A DNA stretch of 64,000 bases from Linanthus parryae (Eukaryota > Streptophyta > Magnoliopsida > Ericales > Polemoniaceae). Shown here piece after piece: positions 36,827 through 48,931 of the stretch. Under the pieces are notes generated by a model. It saw nothing but the letters and a program-made list of their open reading frames with translations. It ran no database searches and was not told the origin of the DNA. Each line of letters opens with the position of its first letter. Position 1 is the first letter of the stretch. A program made the translations under genes and the position numbers. The stretch covers positions 83,865,495 to 83,929,494 of the forward strand of contig JALGPY010000005.1 of NCBI GenBank assembly GCA_023055425.1. Direction: 5' to 3'.

Positions 36827-38589
36827 AATAAGCTTGTACCATTCTTTTTTCTGTAACACTTTTTTTTGCCCATTTATTGTTCATGTTGACTCATTGTAGC
36901 TCTTCATAGGGATAGTAAAATATATATACAAATGTAATTCAATTGTAGTCTTTCAAAATCAATAAGGTTTGACACCACTGGTTTGCAAGATTTTATGGCA
37001 CACTTGCTTATCATATGTTCTGAGGATTGCCGTTTATATCTGATGCATTGTATACTCAGAATCAAACCCTTTGAGACTTAATTCTATTCAACCTATCTAC
37101 TTACTACTACTTCAAAAGAGTTGAACAGGTCTTTCTTCATTTATTTTAACAAACTAGTATGGAGAACGTGCGTTGCACGTGAGATTTTTTGGTTTATCTA
37201 TTGAAGGTATAGGAGCAGATATCGCGTTCTTTGCAAACACATTTGTCAGTTATATATTGTGAACCAGTAAGTGAATTTTAGGCACACATACCTTCGTGCT
37301 TTTTATTTCCCAATTCAAGGAACCGAAGTAATGTAGTACAGGTTTTGTATCCGGAAGCACCATAGTCTAATACTTGGTTCGCCCAAGTCTAGCTCCGTAT
37401 TTTGCTTCCATAGTTTCAATATCCATTCTTGATTTACCTCTGTGCTTGTGCTGCTTTGATTGCTATTTTTGTTTGAAACCAGCATAATCTGTCTGGAGTA
37501 ACTTTCCCAAAGCATCCGATTCTGTAATTTGTGGTACAAAAGTTTTTTTTTTTGAGGGATGTGGTACAAAATTTTCTGTTCATGCCTCAACCAGCAAATC
37601 TTGCATATCTTTTATTTGGGGAAATTTCTTGCATGTCCCTTCGCTATTATGAATTGAGTTATGCAAAAATGATGATCATTTTGGATCAAGTCTTTTTCTT
37701 TTGTGACTGTCAAGGTATGTGTTGGTCTCCTCTTCTCCATCCTCTACCTTCAACTTGGAACACATAAATATTTTTGTCGGCACATTATCAAATTTCAAAT
37801 CTGAAATGAGAAATTAGAACTTTTTATGTAGCTATAAATCTTCTAGCCATGAACCTTCTTTGGCTGGTAACTTGTTCATGGAAATTAGCTGTAATTGCAT
37901 GTAGCCGTAAGTATGGCATGCTGTGTAAAATCAAAAATATCTACACTGAATTTCAAGTAATTATCATCCAATCACAAGTTTACCAGAAATTGGTCATGAT
38001 AATTTTCTATTCCAATCTAAATTATATATATAGTTCCTCAAAAAAAAAGTTATATACAATAGAGAGTTATCGAAGAAGCGACAAAAAAGGAAAAAGTATA
38101 AAATACGAGTAAAAGAAATTTAAAAAGGAGGGAAGCTTTCACTGATAAGACAGCCGTCACATAAGTGTGCTGCAAAGTTGAGATTTTTGATAATATAAGA
38201 AAAAGGGGAACAATTGAAAGAAAAAACAAGCTGGAGCAGTCTTGCAAAAGGGCATCAATATTTATGGGATGACGGTTTGAGTTTGTGTTGAAAGCATCAA
38301 TCACATCTTGCTATCTGATTGTAGAAATTGTACTTTCTTGTCAAAGCATCAAGTACCTGTGGTTTGGACATTCAGAATTAAGCAAATAAGCTTCCATGCA
38401 ACTTCTCCTGACTCTCTTCAAAAACTGAACCAATTCCACCTCTGTTAAGAATTGATGAAGAGATAAATAGAGTGTGTGAAAACAGTGACATCATCACAAC
38501 AGAGCACAAAGTGATCATTTTTGCTATCACTTGTTTCAAACATGAGAAAGCTAGTCTCTTTATATAAAACTCATAACATTTAGTGGTAG
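36827..38589. other. PAL copy 1 3' flank, nothing recognised
   Basis: The 3' UTR probably ends after 'aatcaataagg' near 36960. 'acttcaaaagagttgaacag' (37110-37129) has a counterpart at about 49780. A repeat-like motif 'gtgcgttgcacgtgag' sits at 37168-37183. The rest is AT-rich and non-coding. Confidence 0.5.
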
Positions 38590-38990
38590 ATCTGGCTGTA
38601 ACATGAGAACCCTCCCACTATAAACCACTGAACATCCTGTCATTTCTAGAATTCCACAATTCCCAGAAAATGTGTGCCATTAACCCAAGTACTCCATGCT
38701 TCTCATCAGACTGACACCCATGGCCAAATTCCTGCAGGAATGAAGAGCTGGGGTGTTTGGAAGAGAATTTATGAAAGTTAATGCAATCTATCAGCAACTA
38801 AAGTTCAGTTTCAATACCCAATCCACAAAGGCCACATATATCATGTTCATTCTAACCTCTTGCGATAGGAAACAGTATCTCGTAGTTGTCGATTTACAAT
38901 CAATGTTGTTACTAAAGCAGACTTGAGAAGAGAACTGTTAGAAGATCATAATTGTTGAACCTGCTGAAATCAAAGATCAGAAGGATATGC
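38590..38990 (-). pseudogene. LINE zinc-binding region relic
   Basis: Minus-strand frames read a Cys-rich stretch (CLYCGLGIETELHLLIDC-like) followed by LMAHIFWELWNSRNDRMFSG, the zf-RVT to W..RN..F transition of plant L1-type LINEs. Stops follow. It is a small, old fragment in a different sequence background from the LINE at 23-28 kb. Confidence 0.55.
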
Positions 38991-41029
38991 ACACTGTAGG
39001 TAAAACGTGAATCCTCCTTCACTAAGATAAATCCGGTTAGATAATGGGGCTTCTAATTTACTTCTAATGCATAATTTATTAACTGGATGCTACATAATTT
39101 ACTGATGAAAACAAACAATAAATATATGTTTGAATGCTTTTCAAATACAGATGTTGCAAAAGGAAATTTTACAACAAAATAACAAAACAGAAAGACCAAA
39201 GTTTTTTCTCAAACAAAAGGTCGAAGGGCATTGAATTTGACTCTTTCAATCCCTGTTCAGAAACAAACCGAAATTTCATCTTTTTCATCGAATTTCCTGT
39301 GCACTGAGGCATTCAGTTTGAGACTACATGTCAATCAGAACTATGTCCAATTGATGTATGAATAGATCTTTCTCGAAATGGTGCTTTCATTTTTTCCACA
39401 TTTGGTTCCAATTTTTATACTGGAGCTTTTTCAGTTTTCTACTACAAAGTTTGCATCAAGATTGCCCGTTTATCGTCCTATGGTGGATGGATTTGAGTGT
39501 TGGCTACTTTGTATTTGACATATACAATTGTGCACAAAGAACCATATCATGGACATGTATGTTTTACACTTAAGATATATTACAGCCCCATACAGATGTT
39601 GATTTCAGTGTATTGGAAACAGTACCTTCACTAATACTTCGTTCCAAGTTGTACTCTCATCAACACATTCACCATGCTTAATGAGTATGGCTTCAGTTTA
39701 ATGGCTTAGGGAATGGAGTAATAGTGAAGGGACAAATCTGTAGCAATAAACCAACATGCTGCAAGTAAATGAAACAATAAAACTAAATATCTATATAGAG
39801 TAGGATCATAACAAAAGGGTCATATCCATAAAGTTATGCCGATACATATTTTGTTTTCCTACTATCAGTTTATCCAAAATCAAAGCTCCGACGGTGGAAA
39901 CTCCTACGTCACTTTGGTAAGACACATTAACGCATCATTAGAGCAACATAACCATTCATCCACCATAAATAATTTCAGTGACAGCTTATAACTTTCTTGT
40001 AAGAAAATAGTTCAGTCTCGTTTTATGTAGGTGTAGGAGACACTATAAGACCCGGCCCAAATGGTAGAGGCAATTGGGCTGTTTGGATGAGCTGAAGTAA
40101 GTGAGTGCCTGATCTTAAAAGTTAATGTTTGGATGAGTTATATTAAATAAGATTATTGCTATTTTTTTAATATTTATTTCTAATTAAATTTCTAGAATCT
40201 TAAATTGATAAAACGGATTCCGGATATTATTAAATTGTAATAACTAAATAAACCGAAAATCCGGAATTTGTGAAAGAGGAAAGCGGAATTCCTAAGATTA
40301 AAAAATTAAGATGTGCCCCTCAGATTCAAAGATGTTGGCAGGGTAGCCAATGCTTGACAGACATGTGGTGGAGTCCAGAAATATTATCGGGTGGTACACT
40401 TTTTCAGAATTCCATTTTTTAGAAGTAGTATTCCGGAACAACGAAATCTGTAATTCCGGATATTTAGGTAGAATTCAGTTTTTTTTCTTTTTTTTTTACA
40501 ATTGTTAGGAGAGGTTTGAATGATTTTTGATATTTTTTTACTTTAATCTACCTCGCGTTTGAAGCTGATCCAAACAGCCTCAATGTTTTCACTGATAGAA
40601 GATTTTCTCGGATTAGACAACAACCAAAAAAACAAAAGAGGGAATTAATAAATTGAAATGTTCGGAGATGGGTAATTTTAGGCTCAAATCGTAAGTCAAC
40701 TATAGCACTACAGATCAAGAAGTCATTCATCAAAATGTTTCAATTCTATAATCAGAGGCAGGAAAACAGCTAAAGACTTCAAATTTACAGCAAGTTGACG
40801 ATCCCTACAGTGTTCAGCGAGTCTTTTGAGATTTACTTAGCCGTAGCTTTCAAATGTATGATTCATAAAATCTGATTCGGTGTATAGAAAGAATGTTCTG
40901 AATTGAAGAACTGCAATGGTTTTACCGGTTCTGACTTTTAACTTCTGGATAAAACATCTTCAGCTATATTCAAGTTCTGAAGTGAAATGTGAATAAGAAT
41001 TCTGTTCGCAAAGAGTTTAAGATGAACGT
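38991..41029. other. AT-rich spacer, nothing recognised
   Basis: No convincing exon, repeat terminus or RNA gene. A few poly-T/poly-A runs and 'attccgga'-type words near 40200-40470. Confidence 0.45.
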
Positions 41030-41712
41030 CACTAAGTTTTACTGCTACCTTTACTGCAGTCTAACGTATCTGGTTTGCGCGAGGACTTTCCATCTGTCTG
41101 AAATGCAATGAACAATTCACTCTGAATTTGTGATTGGATAATCATTTCCATGAGTTTCATAATCACTGGTAATTATGCCCTTGACTCAAGCTTCAAGCCT
41201 GCACATTTTTTGGCGCACTGTCATTCAAATTGCACAGTTTATGACTCATTGATAATGTTGAAACACTAATCAAAGCAACAACAGACTTTCATTTGTGAAG
41301 AAAATTCCATACAAGGAGCCATTCTGCTTCTTAGTTGTCCAGAACTACCAAACTACGCAAATCCCAAGTGAATCCAGAATTTTCGGGGAACAACAGAGGT
41401 CCACATAATAGTAACACAAAACTAAAAGCGTTTAGAAGGGAGGCGTCCCTCTTCACAATATCTCTGCCATGAATAAAAGGGGTGATCACTCATGTATGTG
41501 ATTGAGAAAGCAAACTCTGTTTTCGTAGGATGTTTGCTATCAAAAATCACAATGACCCGCGATTCCAGAATATCAAGCAATGGACCTCTGCGGCCTGGAG
41601 ATGAGATGCGATTCCAGACATCCTGTGTTCGAATTGGAGACATCCGCAACAGAATTCCAGATTTGCACAATACGATATCTCTCTGGAATATGTTAATTAA
41701 TAAGATACACAA
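41030..41712 (-). CDS. Unrecognised candidate exons
   Basis: Two minus-strand stretches look exon-like. 41422 to about 41680 is open for about 85 codons after an AG (ttccag) acceptor-like site: RDIVLCKSGILLRMSPIRTQ, then DVWNRISSPGRRGPLLDILE and SVPSKRF-like end at a stop (actual end LPSKRF). Near 41032-41092, after a good atttcag acceptor, the frame reads TDGKSSRKPDTLDCSKGSSK and stops. I recognise no domain. The opposite strand is also open at 41492-41773, so chance cannot be excluded. Confidence 0.25.
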
Positions 41713-42999
41713 AGTTGATATTCTGACTACACATAAGAAATTAGTCAGAGCACATATCTATTCGTCAATATGATGGAAGACGTGCATGAGAATTGTCCAT
41801 CACAGTTTAAAAGAACTATATGATCCATTAATCGACCAGTTCATTCATGCATGTCATGTAACAGTAATAAACACTCAAAAACACAATGACTGATTTAAGG
41901 AATAGTGATTCTTACCTGAGAACTAATGTCGGGGCAGACCAAATCTGCTTAATGAGAATCATGGATTACTGTCAAGAGGTCAATTGAACCGTCCAAAGCA
42001 AGTTGAAGATTATTTAAAAAAAAAAAAACATCATCCATTGTGGATTAGAAGAAGTTACATTGAAGACTATCAAAGCACAGAACGGTGAAGTTACCAGATA
42101 AATCAATCTATCAGTAGGGTAATACCTAAACCCATTTTCTTTTGTTTTGTAAAAAAACCAAACCGTACAAAACCAGGCCACACAGCAAGAGCGGAGAATA
42201 GGTTGTGGTATTAAGTATACCCTTCTTTTATACGAAGTTAGTATTTGTTTTGATATTTTGCCCGTTCGGTCAATTGTTCGCAGGAACACAAAAGAAAAGA
42301 CTGCGTGATAGAGATTCGAGATTAAGTACCTCTTTGTTCCGATGTTACAAGATTCCTCATCCTGGACTTGGAGCGCGGCAGGAACTTGTAGAACCGTCAG
42401 TCTAGAGATCTCTGATTAAGTAGAGTTGTGGGTTGCAGCCGAAACTTGAATCCTCGTTAGTATGGGGATCTTTGCCGAGGTAGAGTTGTGCACGTTAGGA
42501 AGAAGAGTCGTGGACGAGTCTATTGCAAAACAAACGTACGTCAGAAGAAATACCTAGGTTTAACTTTAATAAGTCACTTTTGTAATAAAAAGAATTAGAG
42601 AGACAGTTTTGTAATATATGTTCTTAGGAATCAATAAAATTTATTCACTCTTTTAAGATAGTAAAGATATTTTAGCAAAAGACATACACTACCAACTTCT
42701 GTATCATTCTCAAAACAATATAATGGTAGGAAATTACAAGTGAAACTCCAGCAGTCGAAGCGATATGAGAATAATGAGTTCTTTCTAACACAATATGTGT
42801 ATGTAGCTTCTTGCTGTGGTTTAGTAAAACAGTGCTTGGTTTAACTGGAAAATGAAGGGTTTAAGACTATCTCCTGGATTCGGTGGGCGAGAGCCTGGTC
42901 CTAGTCTGCCCATTAATGGTTCTATTCGGCTATAGCAGAGGGGGCTGCAGAAGGGATCTTCTGGCAATTCTTGTGTCAATCAAATAATGAACGGGGGTT

Positions 43000-43242
43000 T
43001 TAGGTTTTACAGATTTACATTCTTCGAATCAATCTTCATTGGCTAAAACAGGCGAAGAATTGTTAGGCAAGGACTCGCTCTTTGACAACTTCTTCACAAG
43101 TAAGTCATTTTTAGACATCAAACAATTCCCTTTTTCCTCTTTGCTTGGAAGAACATCTGCAGGGGAAGGATGTTTTGGAAGCAAGGACTCACATGGAGAG
43201 TTGCAAGAGGATAGTCTCTCCAAATTAGGCATCGTACCTTGA
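43000..43242 (+). CDS. Unrecognised candidate exon
   Basis: An open stretch of about 80 codons after 'ttttacag': SSNQSSLAKTGEELLGKDSL, then FDNFFTSKSFLDIKQF and a stop after LSKLGIVP. The reverse strand is open too (43029-43232). No known domain. It lies just before the PAL-module remnant and the young copia element, so it may be the end of a broken gene. Confidence 0.2.
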   Translation, partial: LGFTDLHSSNQSSLAKTGEELLGKDSLFDNFFTSKSFLDIKQFPFSSLLGRTSAGEGCFGSKDSHGELQEDSLSKLGIVP

Positions 43243-43460
43243 TTCTAGTTTCGGTTTCAGTGATAGAAGGAGGAGGGATGAGTAGCAAAGATGTTTAAGT
43301 TGCTGAATGTGCTCAGATAGAGGGAGGAGGTTTGTACCAGACTTAGATGGTGAAAACTGGGGTTGCTGAAGTGCAGATGGGTTGTCTTTGGTAGTCGTGG
43401 GTATAGATGAAATCTAGTGTTATGTTTCGTCTATTATTAGAAATTATCCCTAGTATCCTC

Positions 43461-43893
43461 TATTAGCTGAAGTCTCACATTGAAGAAGGGCTTTTATGCA
43501 AAGATTCTTGGAGAACGAGTGTTTAAAGAAGATTGCTGAGTTCTATGGGGTCTCTCTGTCATTTCCAGAAGTTATGTTGCTGCTTTTCAAATCAGTAAGA
43601 CTATTTTGTAATACATCTCAAACTTCTTTGCCATCTTTGTGATGTATGTTTTGTCTTCTTCATCCAACGGTGTAAATTCCACCCGTTGGATTCTCTAGGT
43701 GACTCTTGTGCTGTTTCACATAAAAGGAAACGGTTGGGTTGATTAGGGTTGTGACTGATGCATTCTCTGTAAACTTTCATCACCGCCGTCTTGGCATATT
43801 CTCTAATGAAATCAGTGTTATTCTTCAACCCTTCTGGGTTTCTTTCACTATCTGTTTGATTTGATTTCTTGAATCCATTTCTGGATTCGTTCA
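43461..43893 (+). repeat. Left LTR of the young copia element
   Basis: 433 bp, TA...CA ends (non-canonical first dinucleotide). Contains 'cacataaaaggaaacgg', a plausible TATA-type promoter region. Confidence 0.93.
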
Positions 43894-43906
43894 TGGTATC
43901 AGAACC

Positions 43907-44773
43907 ATGGCTCTATCTACAAACACCACTTCATCGAATCCTTTCTTTCTTCTCTCCCAGATTCATAATCTGGTTCCATTCAAGTTGGATGGAAATAACT
44001 ATGTGATTTGGCGATATCAGATCTCATCCGTCCTCAAAACTCAATCTCTGTTTGGTTATGTTGATGGATCTAAACCCTGTCCCTCAGAATATACAATCGA
44101 CGGTGATGGTGTTGTCTCGACGATTCGGAATCCGGCGTATGACGCTTGGATCACCCAAGATCAGACGGTCCTCACCCTTCTTGCTGCAACTCTTACACAA
44201 GAAGCTCTCGTTCAGGTAGTGGGTAAGCAAACTTCTCGTGATGTTTGGGTTTCTCTTGAGAACAGGTATGCCTCTGTCACTCGCTCAAATATCATGCAAC
44301 TTCGATCTGAGCTGCAAACTATTCTTAAGAAATCAGACTCTATTGACCTCTACATGCAACGATTGAAAACCCTAAGAGACAAATTATCATCTGCTATGGT
44401 TCATGTTGAAGATCAGGATATGATTTTTTATGCCTTACATGGTCTACCACCTGAATACAATTCGTTTAGATCTGGGATAAGAGTCACTCTGTCTCTTACC
44501 CCAGACAAAATCTCTTTTGAAGAACTGCATGTGCTATTAAAAGCTGAAGAAAATATGATAGAGTCTCAATCTGCATCTGCTGTGTCTTCTGATCTTGTTG
44601 GGTCTGCTGCTTATATGTCTATTGGGTCTGGATTTGGTCGTGGTCGTGGTGCTGGTAATGGATCTTCTGGTAATGCATCTAATTTCTCTAAAAGTCAAGG
44701 GTCTGGATATCAAAGTCAAAACCCTAGTTTCAGTCAAAGGTCTGGTCAAAACACTAATTCAAACTATGGTTAA
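43907..44773 (+). pseudogene. Copia gag (stop-interrupted)
   Basis: The start codon comes directly after the primer-binding site. The 288-codon frame carries a copia-type gag (PFKLDGNNYVIWRYQISSVL, then MQLRSELQTILKKSDSI and LHGLPPEYNSFRSGI) and a Gly/Ser/Asn/Gln-rich tail. It ends at a TAA (44771-44773), after which the same frame stays open through more GQN-rich residues and the zinc knuckle. So the stop looks like a recent nonsense change in one gag-pol frame rather than a natural terminus. Confidence 0.85.
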
Positions 44774-47700
44774 GGGTCTGGTTATCAAGGTCAAAACCCT
44801 AATTACTCCTACAATCAAGGATATAACTCTAATTATTCTGGAAGAGGAAGTTACAACAATAGAGGAAGAATGAATGATTCTCAAAGGGGTGGCAGAGGTG
44901 GTCAAGGTGGTAGAGGACCTTCTAGAAGTAGAGATATACATGGAAATCCACTTAACTGCCAAATATGTGGTCTTGATTTCCATTCTGCAATTGATTGCTG
45001 GCATAGAATGGATCATGCCTTTCAAGGCAAGAAACCTCCTGCCTCTCTTACTGCTATGAACACTGTCTCTACTCCCTCTATTACTGGTCCTACTCCATCT
45101 ATTGATCCTGATTATTGGTTGACTGACACTGGTGCCAACAATCACATGACTGCTGAATTTGGTAATCTATCTCTAAGCACTCCTTATAATGGTGTTGATC
45201 AAGTCTCTGTTGGAAATGGTAACTCCATTCCAATAACTCACTCTAGTACTGCTTCTATTCACACTCCTACACATTCCTTTTCTCTTAAAAATACTCTTCA
45301 TGTTCCTCAATTAGCTACTAATTTACTATCAGTTTACCAATTATGTAAACAACACAAATGCAGTTTCTATTTTGATGCTGATATCTTTTATATCCAGGAC
45401 AAACTTCTGGGCAAAACTCTATACCAAGGACACAGTGAAAATGGCCTTTACCCTATCTACTCTCAACCTTTCTCTTTCAAGAATGATGATCAAGCTTCTG
45501 CTAAGTGTGGATATTTAGGAAAAAGTGTGAAATCTCCTCTCTGGCATGCCAGATTAGGACATCCTTCTGAGGATACACTTAAACTCATATTTATTTCTGC
45601 TTCAAATTTGTGCAAAGACTTTAAATTATCTGATCTATCTAGTACTGTGTGTGAACATTGCTTACAAGGCAAAATGACTAAGTTACCTTATAAGTCTTCT
45701 ACTTCTGTTTCTGCTGAACCTTTGAAATTAATTCATAGTGATGTATGGGGTCCCTCAAGCACCAAATCCTATCATGGATACAAGTTTTATGTCATTTTTA
45801 TTGATGATTTCTCTAAGTTTACCTGGTTATTTCCTCTCTATCACAAATCAGATGTTGTGAATGTATTCCACAAGTTTAAAACTGAAATTGAAAATCAACT
45901 CAATACTACCATTAAAGTTTTAAGATCAGATGGAGGAGGTGAGTATATGTCCTTTACTTTTCAAAAACTTTTACAAAACAATGGCATTGTCCATCAAAAG
46001 TCTTGTCCTCATACTCCTCAACAAAATGGTGTTGCAGAGAGAAAACATAGACACATTGTGGAAACAGCAGTTACATTGATGATTCATGCACATTTACCTA
46101 AATATTTTTGGTACCATGCTTTTGCTGCAGCTGTCTACTTGATTAATTGCATGCCTAGCAAGAACACAAACAACAAATCACCATGGGAATTACTCTATAA
46201 TACTCTACCTGACTATTCTAGACTTAAAGTTTTTGGATGTGCATGCTACCCTTATCTAAGACATTATAATACTTCCAAACTAGATCCAAAAACTGCACAA
46301 TGTGTCTTTCTAGGGTATGCTCAGAATTACAAAGGATATGTTTGTTTTGACAAAAATAAACAAAAGTTTTTTATAAGTAGAGATGTTATCTTTGATGAAT
46401 CTACTTTTCCTTATCAAAAACTTGTCACTGATTTGCCACATACCAAAGATAAGTCAACTTTCAAAATTGGTGATGTACCAATTACTTTGCCAACTTCTGT
46501 GTTTAATTCTTCTAACTCTACTTCACCAAATACCACTAATACAGAACACTATGTGTCTGATTCTTCTGCTCCCTATGTATCTGATCCTTCTTCCTTATCT
46601 AACTTATTTTTTTTGTGATTCTTCAGGTGACAATCAGACCACTACTACACCTGATCCAACCATTGCCACTCATGATACTATACTTGATCCTACTGATGAG
46701 AACAGAACTACACAGGTCTCTGGGGTGCCTCAGTATCAGGCAGTTTCCACTTCATTCCCAGAAGTGCAGCCAGCTACTACTCATGATGAGCCATTACATG
46801 ACTCTGATGTCCCTTCTAGCCCTGGCATGGCACCTGGTTCTGAAGCAGAGATTCTTCCTACTGTTGGCCACCCCATGCAGACCAGAAGCAAGTCTGGCAT
46901 CTTCAAAAAGAAAGTTGTTGGATTCAGCACCAATTCTGGTAATACCGATATCTCTCCATTCTTAACTGATCCTAGGCTAGAAAACATTCTCAGTGGCTGC
47001 AAGCAATGACTGAAGAATTTTCTAGCCTCAAACAACAAAACACCTGGACACTTGTTATTCCTCCTCTCAACTCAAATGTTGTTGGGACTAAATGGGTGTT
47101 CCGGACAAAATATAATCCAGATGGCTCAATTTCTAGATATAAAGCCAGATTAGTTGCTAAAGGCTTCAATCAAACACATGGTTTGGATTATGATGAAACA
47201 TTTAGTCCTGTGGTGAAACATGCAACTGTTAGAACTATTTTGGCTATAGCTGCTTCTAAAGAGTGGCCTTTGTTGCAACTTGATGTGAAAAATGCTTTTC
47301 TTCATGGTCAATTGAAAGAAACTGTTTACATGAGTCAACCTCCTGGGTTCAAAGATCCTTTGTTTCCTAATCATGTCTGCAAATTGAATAAAGCCATTTA
47401 TGGTCTCAAACAAGCTCCTAGAGCTTGGTTTGAGAGATTCACTAGATTTATTCTATCTCTTGGTTTTGTTGCCTCTATTGCTGATTCATCCATGTTTGTT
47501 AGATATGAGAACAACAAAATTGTTATTCTTCTGCTTTATGTTGATGACATCATACTCACTGGAAATGATCACACTTATATGCATCACTTGATTGATAAAC
47601 TAAACTCAGAATTCAATATGAATTTCTTGGTCAATTTACTTACTTTCTGGGTTTAGAGATACATAGATCACAACATGGCATCTTTGTTCATCAGCACAAA

Positions 47701-48480
47701 TACATCACTGATCTTTTGTTAAGATTCAATATGCAAAACTGCACTCCTTGTCCCACTCCTACTGCTTCTGGATCCAACTTTCATGCTTTAGATGGTGTAC
47801 CATTATCTGATTCAACTCCTTACAGACAACTTTTGGGTGCATTACAATATTTAACTTTTACTAGACCTGACATATGCTTTGCTGTTAATCACCTATGTCA
47901 GTTTATGCATAATCCCACAAATATTCACATGATTGGTGCCAAAAGAATTCTAAGATACCTCAAAGGAACTAGCACACATGGTATTCTTTATCAACCCAGT
48001 GCTATAGATCTTAGTGCTTTCACTGATTTAGACTGGGCTGGTAACCCAACTGACAGAAGAAGCACAACAGGATTTGTCTTATTTTTAGGCAATAATCCTA
48101 TTCACTGGGCTGCAAAAAAACAGCCAACAGTTGCTAGATCCTCTACTGAAGCAGAGTATAGAGCTTTGGCAATTACTACTGCTGAAATTTGTTGGTTTCA
48201 ATATCTTTTTCAAGAGTTGCATTTATTTTTGGCAGAACCACCTCTTATTCATTGTGACAACAAATCTGCAATTTTGATGACTATGAATCCTATCATGCAT
48301 GCTAGAACTAAACACATAGAATTGGATTACCATTTTGTTAGAGAAAAAGTCTTGAGAAAACAATTACTGGTGACTTGGTGTGATTCTGCAGGACAACTAG
48401 GAGACATATTCACCAAAGGACTTCCCATTCAACAATTTCATACATTGAAGAACAAACTCAAGGTGTCTGCTCCTCCTTGA
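44774..48480 (+). pseudogene. Copia pol: protease, integrase, reverse transcriptase, RNase H (frameshifted)
   Basis: In order: zinc knuckle CQICGLDFHSAIDC, protease YWLTDTGANNHMT, integrase zinc site WHARLGHP ... CEHCLQGK, integrase core (IHSDVWGP, FIDDFSKFTWLF, LRSDGGGEYMS, HTPQQNGVAERK), reverse transcriptase (WVFRTKYNPDGSI, LDVKNAFLHG, LYVDDIILTG) and RNase H (SSTEAEYRALAITT, HCDNKSAI, KHIELDYHFVREKV). The frame changes three times: at a T8 run (46607-46614), near 46985-47005, and near 47630-47650. No domain is lost. Domain order (integrase before reverse transcriptase) fixes the copia superfamily; the Ale/Retrofit-like lineage is a guess. Confidence 0.9.
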
Positions 48481-48493
48481 GTTTGAGGGAGGG

Positions 48494-48926
48494 TATTAGC
48501 TGAAGTCTCACATTGAAGAAGGGCTTTTATGCAAAGATTCTTGGAGAACAAGTGTTTAAAGAAGATTGCTGAGTTCTATGGGGTCTCTCTGTCATTTCCA
48601 GAAGTTATGTTGCTGCTTTTCAAATCAGTAAGACTATTTTGTAATACATCTCAAACTTCTGTGCCATCTTTGTGATGTATGTTTTGTCTTCTTCATCTAA
48701 CGGTGTAAATTCCACCCGTTGGATTCTCTAGGTGACTCTTGTGCTGTTTCACATAAAAGGAAACGGTTGGGTTGATTAGGGTTGTGACTGATGCATTCTC
48801 TGTAAACTTTCATCACCGCCGTCTTGGCATATTCTCTAATGAAATCAGTGTTATTCTTCAACCCTTCTGGGTTTCTTTCACTATCTGTTTGATTTGATTT
48901 CTTGAATCCATTTCTGGATTCGTTCA
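48494..48926 (+). repeat. Right LTR of the young copia element
   Basis: 433 bp, same length as the left LTR. Differences seen: acaag for acgag, ctgtg for ctttg, and atcta for atcca in otherwise identical sequence. Confidence 0.93.
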
Positions 48927-48931
48927 TCCTC

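Larger units (their letters stand above)
43461..48926 (+). mobile_element. Young Ty1/copia retrotransposon
   Basis: Two 433-bp LTRs (43461-43893, 48494-48926) start TATTAGCTGAAG and end TTCGTTCA. I count three substitutions and no indels between them, about 0.7% divergence, so insertion was recent. The 5-bp duplication tcctc flanks both sides (43456-43460, 48927-48931). A primer-binding site TGGTATCAGAACC (43894-43906) directly follows the left LTR, and a purine tract GAGTTTGAGGGAGGG precedes the right one. Gag and pol are in one direction. Insertion hit a PAL upstream module; the empty site is seen at 32977-33000. Confidence 0.96.

Noticed and set aside
35305..36860. Long minus-strand frames opposite the PAL genes (also at 52453-53781 and 57524-58667)
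   Set aside because: They are antisense shadows of the GC-rich PAL codons, recur at the same places in all three copies and have no domain.
44537..45145. Ser/Thr/Arg-rich minus frames opposite the copia gag-pol
   Set aside because: Shadows of the Gly/Gln/Asn-rich gag tail.
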